Shown piece after piece: positions 50,901-61,900 of a stretch of DNA of 64,000 nt. The notes below the pieces were generated by a model. That model ran no database searches. It had not been told where the DNA came from and saw only the letters and a list, made by a program, of their open reading frames with translations. The first letter of the stretch is position 1; each line of letters opens with the position of its first letter. The translations under genes were made by a program, and so were the position numbers. The stretch comes from Aphelocoma coerulescens (taxonomy: Eukaryota > Chordata > Aves > Passeriformes > Corvidae): the NCBI RefSeq assembly GCF_041296385.1, contig NC_091013.1, positions 67,115,563 through 67,179,562 of the forward strand. The letters run 5' to 3'.

Positions 50901-52879
50901 ATGTGCATTTGGGAGGTGTCTGTAGGTGGGTGGTGTGAATCTTTACCTCTGCAACTCTGCAGCTGCCTTTGTGATACACTCCTCCTTTAGCCTTGAAAGA
51001 AAAACTACAGAGTGATTATCAGACCCACATTTGCGTGCTTCTGTGATAGGAAAAGTATATTTTTGTTGAGAAAAGGATGATTTGTCCATGGCCTATATAC
51101 ACAAAAGTAAAAATAATTTTAAACAACTTTTACATACATTTTTTCCATGCACCTTATAGAAAACTGACATTATTTTTTCATATTTCATATTTTCATGTTG
51201 TAAGATTATTTAAAAAGATCTACCTGTTCTAATCTTTGTCCTTCTGGACAGTAGGTTTTGCCTGGGTGACTTTGGCACTAAAGCATAGCATTATGACCAA
51301 TGTCGCTAGGCTGAATCTTTTGGCATTAAAGAGCCTGGTGGCTGTTTGGCAGCAGAGGTAGAGTTTCACGGCACTAGTCTTACTCTTTTGAATCAGGGTT
51401 GCCACCTTTAGTGGCAATTTAGTAAAGAAGACTTTTACTTTCCCTGCCTGTGAGACAGGATGTCTTTGAGCATATGGAAATGATCCTCCCAGTTTTCTGA
51501 CTTCCCAAGAGAAATGTCTTAAAGTTGCTTTACACCTCTCTGAAATGTGCCTGTGTTATGCCAGTGTATACAATAATACCTTTGGCTAGTTGGCTTTCCA
51601 GCATGTATCCTCTAGTGTTTTAATGATAAATCCAGTGATAAGGCAAACAGTGATCCTGAAGAATTCTGGCAGCTCTGTCTTTTTTTTTTCTTCTCATTAG
51701 TGTGGTGGTAGTCTGAGGTTTTATAAATACTGAGACTAGTGAAAAAAAAGGACCTGAAAACGATCAAAAAGCCCCTTATTCCAAACCAAAACAGTTTTTT
51801 TTTTTTTTGTCTATCTGGTGCCTAGTTACACACTTCTGTTATCTGACCTGTTACAAGCTCTGGTATTTGCAGTAATGGTTACTCGAAGATTGTCTACACA
51901 AGGAACAATAAATGAGGGGATTAGTCAATCCATAAATAATTGCTTAAATTATTTAACTATTTAGTGAGTATTGAATTATTTAAATGGTTAGGGATTATGT
52001 AGCCTGATCCTCCCACCACATTGCTCTGCAGTAGGATTAATGTGGGTTTCTTACTCCCATATATCTGCTCAAGCTAATTCTTCATCTCATAACGGCTTGT
52101 AACACTAACCAGCAGCAAGCTTTACAGCCTTCCATGCTTTCTCTGCCTTTACTTCTCTGTGAATGCTTTTGGCAGATTTCTGGATGTCTATGTGCAAAGA
52201 ATTGTACTCTGTCTTAAAAGGAAAGCAAGCAGCATCACCCTTGGGAAGGCTTAAATACAGCCGCAGAGGGAGCTGGTGTGAAGCACCTCATATGTTATTA
52301 AATGCATACCTAGGTGGGGCCTTCCTGTGTTATGAATCTCCCAGTACTGCAGGTAACCAACCTTCCACAAACTGACTCTGCCTCATCCTGCAACTAATTT
52401 TAGTTTTTACCCTCTTTTCTGTTGAGAGGCTGTTTCAGAGTCTCCAGGCTTTGTTCTAATCAACAGTCTAATTATATCCAAGCCTCATTTACATCCAAAC
52501 CGAATTTACATCTTTGTCCCAACACTGCCTTTCATTTTCAAAAACTCTGCTCCTTTCCTGGTGTTTTCAGTGCTTTGCACAGAGAAGAATCATAACTTTT
52601 CTTTTAAACTCAACTCATACAACAGACTCTTCATGTCACTCATTATCTTTGTTTGATTTTGTACTTCAGTTTCTCTTCAAGGTGAAGCTAATATTTCTTG
52701 GGCATGGATGACTGGATTAGGCATATTAACACTAGATTTATACCCATCAGAAAGCAAAATAAAAACACCCGTACACATCAAATACAGGAAGTATTAGGAG
52801 AAGAAAGAGGACATATCTTCATGACTTAACCTGTGACTTAACCAACCTTGAAAGCTGTCCTGCTCTCCTTAGCTTAGAA
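47921..52879. other. intergenic, nothing recognised
   Basis: About 5 kb with no gene or transposon recognised. There is a TTG-rich run near 50790-50815. Overlapping open frames of about 110-124 codons on both strands near 50.0-50.5 kb reflect locally GC-richer sequence rather than a recognisable protein. Confidence 0.55.
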
Positions 52880-53240
52880 ATGGTCTACTTAGTCTGAGAG
52901 CAGGGCAGCAGGAATGATCAGGAATATGAGCTGACTGAATACATGGGACCTGTTTGGCCTGAAAGAGAGAAGTGTCTTGAGAACTTATGACAGGAAGATT
53001 ATAAAATTTGGGAAAAGGTTGATGGGGATTGACTGCTCTGTGTTACATCCTGCAGAAGAATTAGGGGAAACATTATGAAATTATTTAAAAGTAGGCTCAA
53101 AACATAAAAAAGGGAGTGATTATTCATGTGATAAGCAGTAAATGTAAGGAAGTCCTTACAGAAGGACAAAGTGGATTCAAGAAATTTACACTGGTTCATG
53201 AGTAGGTTGAGAATCATTTAGCAGAAAAATCCATTGTGGA
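52880..53240 (+). repeat. ancient CR1-type LINE relic, plus orientation
   Basis: It has the order of phrases of old amniote CR1: 'aggaatgatcagg', 'tttggcctgaaagagagaag', 'acaggaagattataaaattt', 'ggggattgactgctctgtgt', 'gaattaggggaaacattatg' and 'aaattatttaaaagtaggct'. It is diverged, with small indels and uncertain borders. Confidence 0.65.
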
Positions 53241-53459
53241 TTGCTTAATAGTCAAATGACAATTAAGAAAGGAAATCCCCTTAGCTGAAAACGTTTCAAG
53301 GCTGTGAGAGTATCAGAAGGAAGTCTTAGATGCGCTTGTCTTATTCTTCCTGTTCTTACTCTGGCCACAGCTGAAGAAAGGGCAATGGGCTAGGAGAAGC
53401 CTTGGCCTGAGCTAGTACAGCCACTTTTATGTTATTACCATTCCTTGTTGCATCACTGC

Positions 53460-54050
53460 TTTATGTCATGACAAACACTACCTGTCTTCTCTGGGAATAT
53501 CTTGGCTGACATATCCTAGGATCACATTTGCTTTTTCTCATAGTTGCGTCACCTGGCAGTTTGTCATCCTGTAATTAACTAATGCTCCCTGCTTCTTCTC
53601 CTCAGTCATCTCCAGTTAATGAGCTCTCAGCTTATGGTAGCAGTTCTCACTATTACTCCACAAATACATGATCTTGTGTTGAGTAGCTTTGAATTTCATC
53701 CCGTTTTAGTGTCTCCTGTCACCTTGCTCCTCCAGTTCCTGGCTTTGCAAGCCTCTCCTAGAAAAATGGGGCCTGTCTCCTTTATGCTATGAGAAAATAC
53801 CAGCAGCACACTTGCTTTGCATATCAAGGTCACTTGCAAAAACATTAAAGAAGACAGACCCAGGGCTGCTCCCTGAGTATTTCTGTTAGTAGCTTTTCCA
53901 CAGACTGATAGTTCCCCTTTCATCAAAATTCACTTCAGTCTCTTCTTCACCTACTTCCTTCCTGCTTGAAGTTCTGCTATTTGGGCCCTGATTTTGCCCA
54001 GCCTCTGCATGTGGAGGACCCTCTGTCTTTAAAGGCAGACAGTAGAAGTT
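53460..54050 (-). repeat. ancient CR1-type LINE relic, minus orientation
   Basis: The + strand follows the inverse of an old CR1 reverse-transcriptase region: 'tcctaggatcacatttgctt', 'ttgaatttcatcccgtttta', 'caaggtcacttgcaaaaaca', 'gaagacagacccagggctgc' and 'tccctgagtatttctgttag'. Together with the plus-oriented relic just before it, the two lie convergently. It is too degraded to encode protein. Confidence 0.65.
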
Positions 54051-56094
54051 TAACCTCGCTCTACTGAAATCAGCTGCTGTCTCCCCATACCTTTGACTTC
54101 AATGATGATGGCGATGGGCCAGAATAATATCACAAAAAATGCCACTCATAAATTTTTTTTGAAAGAGCAGATCTACTTTTATAGCCAAATATTTGTTTTC
54201 TTTCATGAAAAACATGGAAAATTGCATTCGTTTAGGATTTTGATGTTCACTTCTCTCCCATTTAGAAAAATGACACAGTGACACTCATCACCTTTGATTA
54301 AAACTTCATTTGCCTCTGAACTATGTTTGCCTATGTAATATTAACTGGTGGGCTGTTGTTAAAACCAGAATGTTTTGCTATCTCATTGCTACGGTTCCAT
54401 ATAATGTGAAGTAAGTTACAGGGATGGTGCTATATTCCTGCAAGGTAAGAGGTCTTTAGGACATCTAACCCTCAAAAAAAGAGTGACCAGATTCTGATTA
54501 TTTTGCAGATGAAGATGAGGACAACACTTGTGAAGATGTCATTCCCCAGCAACTGAAGTTTGTTTAGGATCAGAGTTGCAGAAGTATCTGGCGCCTGAAG
54601 GTGCACTTGAGTACTGGAGATGATGGTTCCAAGGACCTGATTTCACTGAGCAGGAAGCCCCTCCTATGCTTTGATATCCACTTCCTTCCTTCCAACCTTT
54701 TGGGTGCTTCTTTGTGTGGTGAGAGACATTTGAAATTGTCTCAGAGGTCTGTGTGTAGGTCCTATGCAGTTATTTTTGTGCATATGGAGTAGTGCTACTT
54801 GGACACTGGTGTTTTATGGGTTTGTGTCCGAGGAACTGTAGACACTTCCAGATTCTGAGCCAGTATTTTCTAGAAGCTTATATCCCTGTACCTCTCCTTC
54901 AGGCTTCCTCCTAGCTAAATTGCAATCCACCTTTAAGACTTTGTTTCTTAATCACCAAGACTGGGCTAAGAAGTAGTTTTAATATAAAGAAGTCTGTCAG
55001 TGTCTCTCTTTGTCTCAGCAGAACATTCCCTGTTTCTTGAAAATTAGTGTTCTAAAAGAAGAAAGTTGGCAGACCTGGGATTTGCCATCCAGGTGCTCAC
55101 TCCCCAAGTCTTTATTTATGGGAACTGAATGCCTTTCTACGAAGTTGTCAAGAAAAATAATGTGGGGCAGGACAGGTGCTGTAGTCAGAGAGGAAATAGA
55201 ATCCTTTAAAATTTCATCACATGTCAGCTGCTTTTTTGGCAGGAGTGTGTAACATAATTGTAGCTTTAAAAAGTGAGCTCAGTAGACGCGTGATTAAGGA
55301 GGTGAATGTTCCAGAAACTCTGTTTGCGTGCACGAGCAGAGCTGCAGGATGGCTTCCCTCCCAGCCAGACCCTCACTGTCTTGCTGGCACTGCTCTCTCT
55401 ATGGACAACGGTGTGGCTCCAGGGAAAACTAAATTACTTGGAACTTATCAAGAGGTTGCTCGGTTACTTAATCATTATAATGGCTCACTTGTAATTTCCT
55501 CCAACCCGTGGTATGTGTGTGTGTGTGTTTTACAGAGCCTCCAACAATGATAAGCACACTGATTATAATTGGATAGACTTCCCATTGGCAGAAACGGACA
55601 GAACACCACAGCTCTTAGGGTGTGCACCTTCTAGTAGCAGTACAGGGTCTATAGGGTGAAACCACCTGCTTGCAGAGAAAGGGAATTTTTCTAATGTATG
55701 CACTTGGTAATCAATTGCCTGTGGCTATTCATTGAATGAGTATAAACCCATCCCTTTGAGAGTACTTGCATTTAATTTTGCATTTAATTTGCAGAATAGA
55801 AGCTGTTTAGTTACATTATCTGTCACTGCTGGTGTGCATGACAGGGACTGTAATTTTACTGTCCCCAGCTAAAAAACAACTGTTGGGAGCAGTCAGTGCT
55901 AGGGACACTGATTTCTAAGCAACTTTAGGAACAGCATTTCTTCCTCTCGTGTCATCTCTGGTCAAGGCTGACTTAAAATTATGCATTCAATGAGTGAACA
56001 AGAAGGAATTCTATTTTCTTCCTCTAAGCAATATCTTTTCTTCATGGCTAAGGAAATTCCATCATGGTGGCAATGTCTCTTTGAAGTGTTACAA
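54051..56094. other. intergenic, nothing recognised
   Basis: About 2 kb without a recognised gene or transposon. A short TG run lies at about 55511-55527. The AT-rich stretch at about 55690-55860 could be a conserved non-coding element, but that needs an alignment. Confidence 0.5.
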
Positions 56095-56215
56095 TCCCTC
56101 AGCTAATACTTAGCACTTATCTCATGCTTTTGTGTTTGTAGATTTCCAAAGAGGCTAAATATTTTCACCTCTGTAAATGAGGCTGACAGAGACCTAGCCA
56201 AGTGAAGTGATTTGT
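56095..56215 (-). repeat. MIR/L2-like remnant, minus orientation
   Basis: 'acttagcacttatctcatgc', 'tttccaaagaggctaaatat' and 'ctctgtaaatgaggctgaca', followed by 'gccaagtgaagtgattt', follow the inverse of an ancient SINE/LINE2-type 3' region (tagcac..., ...acagatgagg..., ...aagtgacttg...). It is divergent, so family assignment is tentative. Confidence 0.5.
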
Positions 56216-56542
56216 GCTGGAAAGAAAACACACTCTTCCTGATGTTTATGCAGTTACCATCACCTCCATCTCATTGTGAATTGCAGCTCAACTCCTAAAT
56301 GGATTAAAGGAGATGAAGTTCAGCACCTCAGAGGGAAGTGACATCTAACGGAAACAAACTTTGCAAGCCGGCGCAAAAATAAATCTTGCACGTAAGGTAA
56401 TACATAAGGTTTACACATCAAGATCATTTCAATTAGGAAATAAATAGAGAACTTTAGAACAGACATAGTCTCTCAACATGCTTGAGCCATAATCAGAGAA
56501 ACAATGGCCACACATGAACTGCCCTCAAGTGCTGCCCCAGCA
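56216..56542. other. intergenic spacer before the pentamer array
   Basis: Nothing was recognised in this AT-rich stretch leading into the (CTCTC)n array. Confidence 0.5.
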
Positions 56543-56893
56543 CTCCTCTCCTCTCCTCTCCTCTCCTCTCCTCTCCTCTCCTCTCCTCTCCTCTCCTCTC
56601 CTCTCCTCTCCTCTCCTCTCCTCTCCTCTCCTCTCCTCTCCTCTCCTCTCCTCTCCTCTCCTCTCCTCTCCTCTCCTCTCCTCTCCTCTCCTCTCCTCTC
56701 CTCTCCTCTCCTCTCCTCTCCTCTCCTCTCCTCTCCTCTCCTCTCCTCTCCTCTCCTCTCCTCTCCTCTCCTCTCCTCTCCTCTCCTCTCCTCTCCTCTC
56801 CTCTCCTCTCCTCTCCTCTCCTCTCCTCTCCTCTCCTCTCCTCTCCTCTCCTCTCCTCTCCTCTCCTCTCCTCTCCTCTCCTCTCCTCTCCTC
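56543..56893 (+). repeat. pure (CTCTC)n pentanucleotide array, about 70 copies
   Basis: 351 bases of the pentamer CTCTC (equivalently CCTCT) run without a single interruption, from just after 'gccccagca' to 'ctcgaagg'. One strand is all pyrimidine and the other all purine (GAGAG). Long open frames through it on both strands encode only Leu-Ser-Ser-Pro-Leu or Arg-Arg-Gly-Glu-Glu repeats and are artefacts of the period-5 repeat. Complete purity implies recent expansion; length is probably polymorphic. Confidence 0.99.
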
Positions 56894-57786
56894 GAAGGGT
56901 AATTCCTGCTATTTATTGCCGGATGAAATGGAAGGGCTGGGATCCTGCTTGTTAGTGGGCTGCTGTGTAATAAATGTCCCTTAGCATTTCCCTTTATTTG
57001 GCACTGTCTTCTCTTCCCTTTGTACTCCACTGTGACACAAAGACAATTCTCTCTGCGACACCCTGGTGTCTGTAAAGGGCTTTCCCAACACTGTGATTCT
57101 CATGTATATCTCTTTCAGATGAAGAAGAGGGTATGGGATTTCTTGCAGGCCTGGGTGACTGCCAAAGGTGGTGGGCTGCCTTGGCATGGTCAGAGCAGCT
57201 CACTGAGGGTGTGACACTAGAGAGAAAGTTGTGTGTCATGGGAAACGCCCTAGGAGTGTCTGCAGGGGTAAGACTGAAAGCAGGTAGGTAATTCTCCCCA
57301 GCAGGTTTAGAATGCATACCTAAGGATGAGGCTACAAAAGGCAAGTCGACACTTTTCTGGGAAAATTTTCCTGACTCCCAACAGTTATCTGTCTAGGTAC
57401 TTCCTCAGCTGACAGAGAGGAGAATCACCTTGTACTTAATAGCTATCAATAGATCATTTCTTTTTGCCAGGCTCTAAAAGTTTTCACAAGTTGTGAAATT
57501 GTTCAGTTACCTTTTAAAGAATCTAATATCCACAGTAGTCAGTTGTGAGTAGCACAGCTAAACCCTGTGTGTGAATTATGTCCTTTCATTTGTTTGGAAT
57601 CTGCCATCTGCTAGTTTAATAAAAGGCTCCCTAATTCTTTGCATGTGAGGGTACAAATGCAGGAAAACTCATTGTTTCCTACATACCTCTCAAGATTTGA
57701 AGCAGGTGTGTTTGATAAATGTATACATTGTATACATGTGTGTTTGATACATATGTGATGTCATATTTCCCCTCAGTCCCTGTCTT
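56894..57786. other. intergenic, nothing recognised
   Basis: No gene recognised. A small repeat-rich patch at 57705-57765 has two copies of 'gtgtgtttgata' flanking the self-complementary segment 'tgtatacattgtatacat'. Confidence 0.5.
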
Positions 57787-58908
57787 CCATACAATCGGAG
57801 GATAGTTTGGCTTGGTAGGGACCTTACAGACCATCTAGTTCCAACCCCCCTGCCATGGACCCCTTTGAGTACACCAGGTTCTCAAAGCCCCATCCAACCT
57901 GACCTTGAACACTTCCAGGGATGGGGCACCCACAGCTTCTCTGGGCAACCTGTGCCTCATGACCCTCATAGTAAAGAATTTCTTCCTAATACCTGATCTA
58001 AATCTAGTCTCTGTCAGTTTAAAGCCATTCCTCCTTGTCACATCACTGCATGTAAAAAGCCTTGTAAAAAGCCCCTCTCCAGCCTTCTTCTAGCCCCTCT
58101 TCAGGTACTAGAAGGCTGCTCCAAGGTCTCCCTGGAGCTTTCTTTTCTCCAGGCTGAACAACCCCAAGTTTTTCAAGAGAGGTGTTCCATCCCTCTAATC
58201 ATCTTCACGGTCTTCTTCTGGACTTCCTCCAAGAGATCCCCAGTTCTTCTTGTGCTGAGGACCCCAGAGCTGGATGCAGCACTACAGGTGGGATCTCACA
58301 AGAGCAGAGTAGATGGGCAGAATCACCTCCCTCGAGCTGCTGGTCACGTTGCTTTGGATGTGGCCCAGGAGACAGTTGATTTTTTGGGCTGCAAGTGCGC
58401 ACTGTCATCTCATGTTGAGATTCTCACCAACAATACCCCCAAGTCTTTCTCCTCAGGGCTGATCTCAATCCATTTTCCACCCAGCCTTTGTCCTAGGGAT
58501 TGCCCCGCCCCAGGTGCAGGACTTTGCACCTGGCTTCATTGAACATCATGAGGTTCTCACAGGCCCACCTCTCGAGCCTGCCCAGGTTCCTTCCAGCATG
58601 TCAACCTCACCACACACAGCTCTGTCTCATCAGCAAACTTGCTGAAGGAGCACTCAATCCTACTGTCCATGCCACCAATGGAAGTGTTAAACAGCCCTGC
58701 TCACAATACTGATCCCTGAGGAATGGTACTCATTAGTGGTCTCCACCTGGACATCGAGCCGCTGACCACAACTCTATGAGTGCAACCATCCAGACAATTC
58801 CTTACCCATGGAGTGGCCCATCTGTCAAATCCACGTCTCTCCAGTTTAGGTACAAGAATGCCATGTGGGACAGTGTCAAATATTTTTTCACAAGTCCAAG
58901 TAGTTTCT
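57787..58908 (-). mobile_element. CR1 LINE, 1.1-kb 5'-truncated copy
   Basis: The longest CR1 copy in the window. Going away from its 3' end it has: 'gggaccttacagaccatcta', 'ccagggatggggcacccaca', 'tttaaagccattcctccttg', 'ctggatgcagcactacaggt', 'ctccctcgagctgctggtca', 'cccccaagtctttctcctca', 'cagcaaacttgctgaaggag' and 'catcgagccgctgaccacaa'. The 5' end, on the right, is truncated within the reverse-transcriptase gene. The last intact-looking phrase is 'gtgggacagtgtcaaat'. Substitutions and small deletions make it inactive. Confidence 0.97.
58701..58908 (-). pseudogene. CR1 ORF2 reverse-transcriptase remnant
   Basis: Translated on the minus strand, this end of the CR1 copy still reads as RT sequence: '[19 protein letters not shown]', then '[15 protein letters not shown]', then 'PQGSVL', which is the segment just before the catalytic motif in CR1 RTs. 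The catalytic Asp-Asp block is not readable in this frame, and the upstream part of the protein is lost by 5' truncation. It is a decayed piece of a LINE enzyme, not a host gene. Confidence 0.85.
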
Positions 58909-61900
58909 GGACCAAAGTGTTCTTGTATCTTTGAATATTGCCTATATGGAAGTTGCTTCAATTTTTTGCCTTTGTATCAATTCTTCACTCTACCCTTTCC
59001 AAATCTGCTATGTACTTTCTGAAATGGTAGGGCTAAAATATGCCACAGTATTCAAGATGTAGCTCCACTGTGATCCTGTCTTGCTTGTGCTAAAGATATT
59101 TTGCATAGGCCTGGAAGGCGTGGGGTTCCAGGGCTGCAAGATATTCGTGCAGCAGTGTGCCATAAGCTGCACAGCTTTGCGTGGTCTTTTTTGGTTCTGT
59201 CTCTCTGTTGGACATGCTTGTGTGACGGCAGATGTGACCAGAGAGCACAAAAAAAGAAGAGTGCTTGCAAACTTTTCCACTTGGTGTAGCACTGGAAATG
59301 CTCACTTTGCTCCTTATTCCCAGGCTGAGGAATCTTCAGAGATTGGGTGAGTAGGTCATTGCCAGGGAATGAGGCCTGAAGGATGCTGAGGGCATTGTAA
59401 CAGGAGAGTACAACTCAGCCAGAGACACCTTCTTGCTCTGAACGATCACATTTGATATCATCATCAGTCTGTACAACACTGTGGATTCTGCTCCTTTACA
59501 TCCATTTAATCTGTTGTCTAAACCAGACGAAAACTGTGCTTAGAAGTAGATAAAAGGATTTAATCCTCTCCACTGATAGTGTTGTAAAAAAGCCAAATTC
59601 TCTGTCCCTGGGTGAAATATGGTGCCCACTTGATTGATGTGTCCCACTATGGAACAACTTCCTTATTCTTTCAGCTAGTTAGAAGAGCATGCTGTGTTTG
59701 CTTTTCTTTTGAAAAAGGCAGGATAAGAGAAAGAAAGTGTCCCATGCCCATTCACAATGCTGCCAAACCATCTTGCTAGTTTAGATTCTGATTAATAAAA
59801 GAGACATTACTGTGCTCTTCAGCTCTGGCCTTGGAGGTGGGAACCTGACCCACTGTGCCTTGATCCTATTAAAGCTCAATTTTAATAAATTCTTGCAGTA
59901 ATAACACAAATTAGGCACATCATCTTTTCTGCAAAGTGTAGGATTATCTGGAGAAAAAAAGATTAGCAATTGAAAGTCAAGAATGAGCTTTGTAATGAAT
60001 CAGTTGGAACTATTCAAGGAAGTTGCAAGAATTATTGTTCCAGATTAGGTCTATGGCAAGTAATTTTCAACACTAGGATTGTTGATGCCTATTGGACCTA
60101 TGCAGCAAGAGGCCTATGTATGCAGAAGAGAACACGCCCTTCACATTTCCTAGTTATGCAAAGGAAGTATTTTATGGAACAATCAATCCATTCAAGATTG
60201 TATTTGACAGAGTATTTCAGATCACTTATCAGAGCTCATTTGGTAGAAAATCTGCACTTTCAGGTACTGAAAGAGAGTAGCTCCTGGCTGATGCTATTAA
60301 TATTGATTCTGCTGGTGTGTTCCCTTGAACAGAAAGTCTTGAATCACAGGAACAGACGGTGCAAGCTCTTTGCCAATTCAGATGGGTCCTAGGCCCAACT
60401 TCAGGTCAGGTGAATCAGCCCTTTTCTGTTTTTTTGTTTCTTAAATGTAAAATGGGACAAATCAATTTTTGTGCCGGAAAGAGTCAGTGCTGTTGCTCAT
60501 ACCAGCAGGAAGCGCCTGTTTTCTTGTCAGTTAAATCCACCCAGCTGAGGTTGTTCTTGGGTGATTCTCACAGAGCTTCTATGGCACGCAGATGGCTGAG
60601 GTGAAAAGTCTCCCTCTCAACCCTGGGGTCTCTGCTTTCTGGTCAGTCATGCAAAGGCACTGCAGACACATCCTCGGGTGTTTGAAACAGGCCTGTCCAT
60701 TTTATCACTGCAAAGAGTGGGGTTTTGTGTGCATGCAGCTGCAATTGCACTCTGCCTGCCCGAAATAATATGGTACTTCTTTTTTCTACTATCACATGTG
60801 TTCTCTAGACATTTGTATTTCCATTTAAATACAGTTCGGTTTCTCTCACTAACAAAGACCTTGAAAGCCAAAGCAGTAACTAGGGATAAGTCATTGGGAG
60901 CTGCACTTTATTTTTCACCTCAGATGACACCTGCTGACCATGCCCTTCCTGGGTAAGAGGCAGGAAGTCTTCAGAACCTGGCACACCAGCTACACACTTA
61001 TCTGCTCTGCACACTATTAGTATGACTTTCCTAAAATAACATTTTTTGGTTGTTTAGTGTGGAGACACAGGGAGGGTCGGGCTGTAGGCTGCAAGCAGCA
61101 GCCATGTGATAAATTTTCCTGCAGTATTGAGGTTTGTGATGGTGTTCTTAGCAGTCTTGCAACCTCACCTCCAGGTTACGAAAGGTTTTGCACAGTAACT
61201 TATCACAGGAGCTGGCATCAGATGTGCTGATGTTCACACAGATAGTACACCACACGTAGAAGCAGGTCCTTCACCAGACACACTTCTTTTGTAACTAGCT
61301 CATCTCTACTGCTTTTCCCAAGCATGGGTTTGGCCTCTCAAAGCAGTTTTGTTTCAGTATCATGCTGTTCTCTGACTAGACCTTGTAATTTAGCAACATC
61401 AAACAGCTGATGCCTTAATGGGGCCATTTTCTAATTTTCTCTTATTGCTGCATCTTTTGTTCCTGACAGCTGCAAAGGTGCTTTCCTTGTGTATTTCCTC
61501 TAACAGAAGTGGCTTATTCGTAGTCTCAAGAGATACAGACCCTTAACATCTCATGGCAACACATCTTTTAAGTGTCCCATATGGTGCTTCTATCAATGTC
61601 CTGTGCAGGAATTTCTGACACTGCTCTGACCAGGATAACAAAATTTGCTACAGCAGGCCCCTGCCTTGCCCCTATTGCCTGAAGTGCTAAGGCAGCTGCT
61701 GGCAATTTGATGGGCAGGAGCACAGAACTGCAGACCAGGAGCTGCACTAGGCTTCCTCTCTTGTTATTTCATGGGGATACAAAGCAGGAATAAAATCTCA
61801 GGGGAGTGAGCCCAGTGCTATCAAAGCTACAAGAGGGAAGAGCACTCTGGCAGAAACCTTTTGGATAGTACAATCTCTCTCAGGAGGCTCTTGTGTCAAG

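Noticed and set aside
56473..57030. Open frames of 130-185 codons across the pentamer array on both strands
   Set aside because: They encode only the period-5 repeat (Leu-Ser-Ser-Pro-Leu or Arg-Arg-Gly-Glu-Glu). A stop-free 5-bp repeat keeps all its frames open, so this is not evidence of a gene.
58701..58961. 86-codon minus frame as a host gene
   Set aside because: It is the decayed reverse-transcriptase region of the CR1 copy at 57.8-58.9 kb.
59970..60392. 140-codon + strand open frame
   Set aside because: The sequence does not look like a known family. A different frame over the same bases is more protein-like and is reported separately as a tentative exon.
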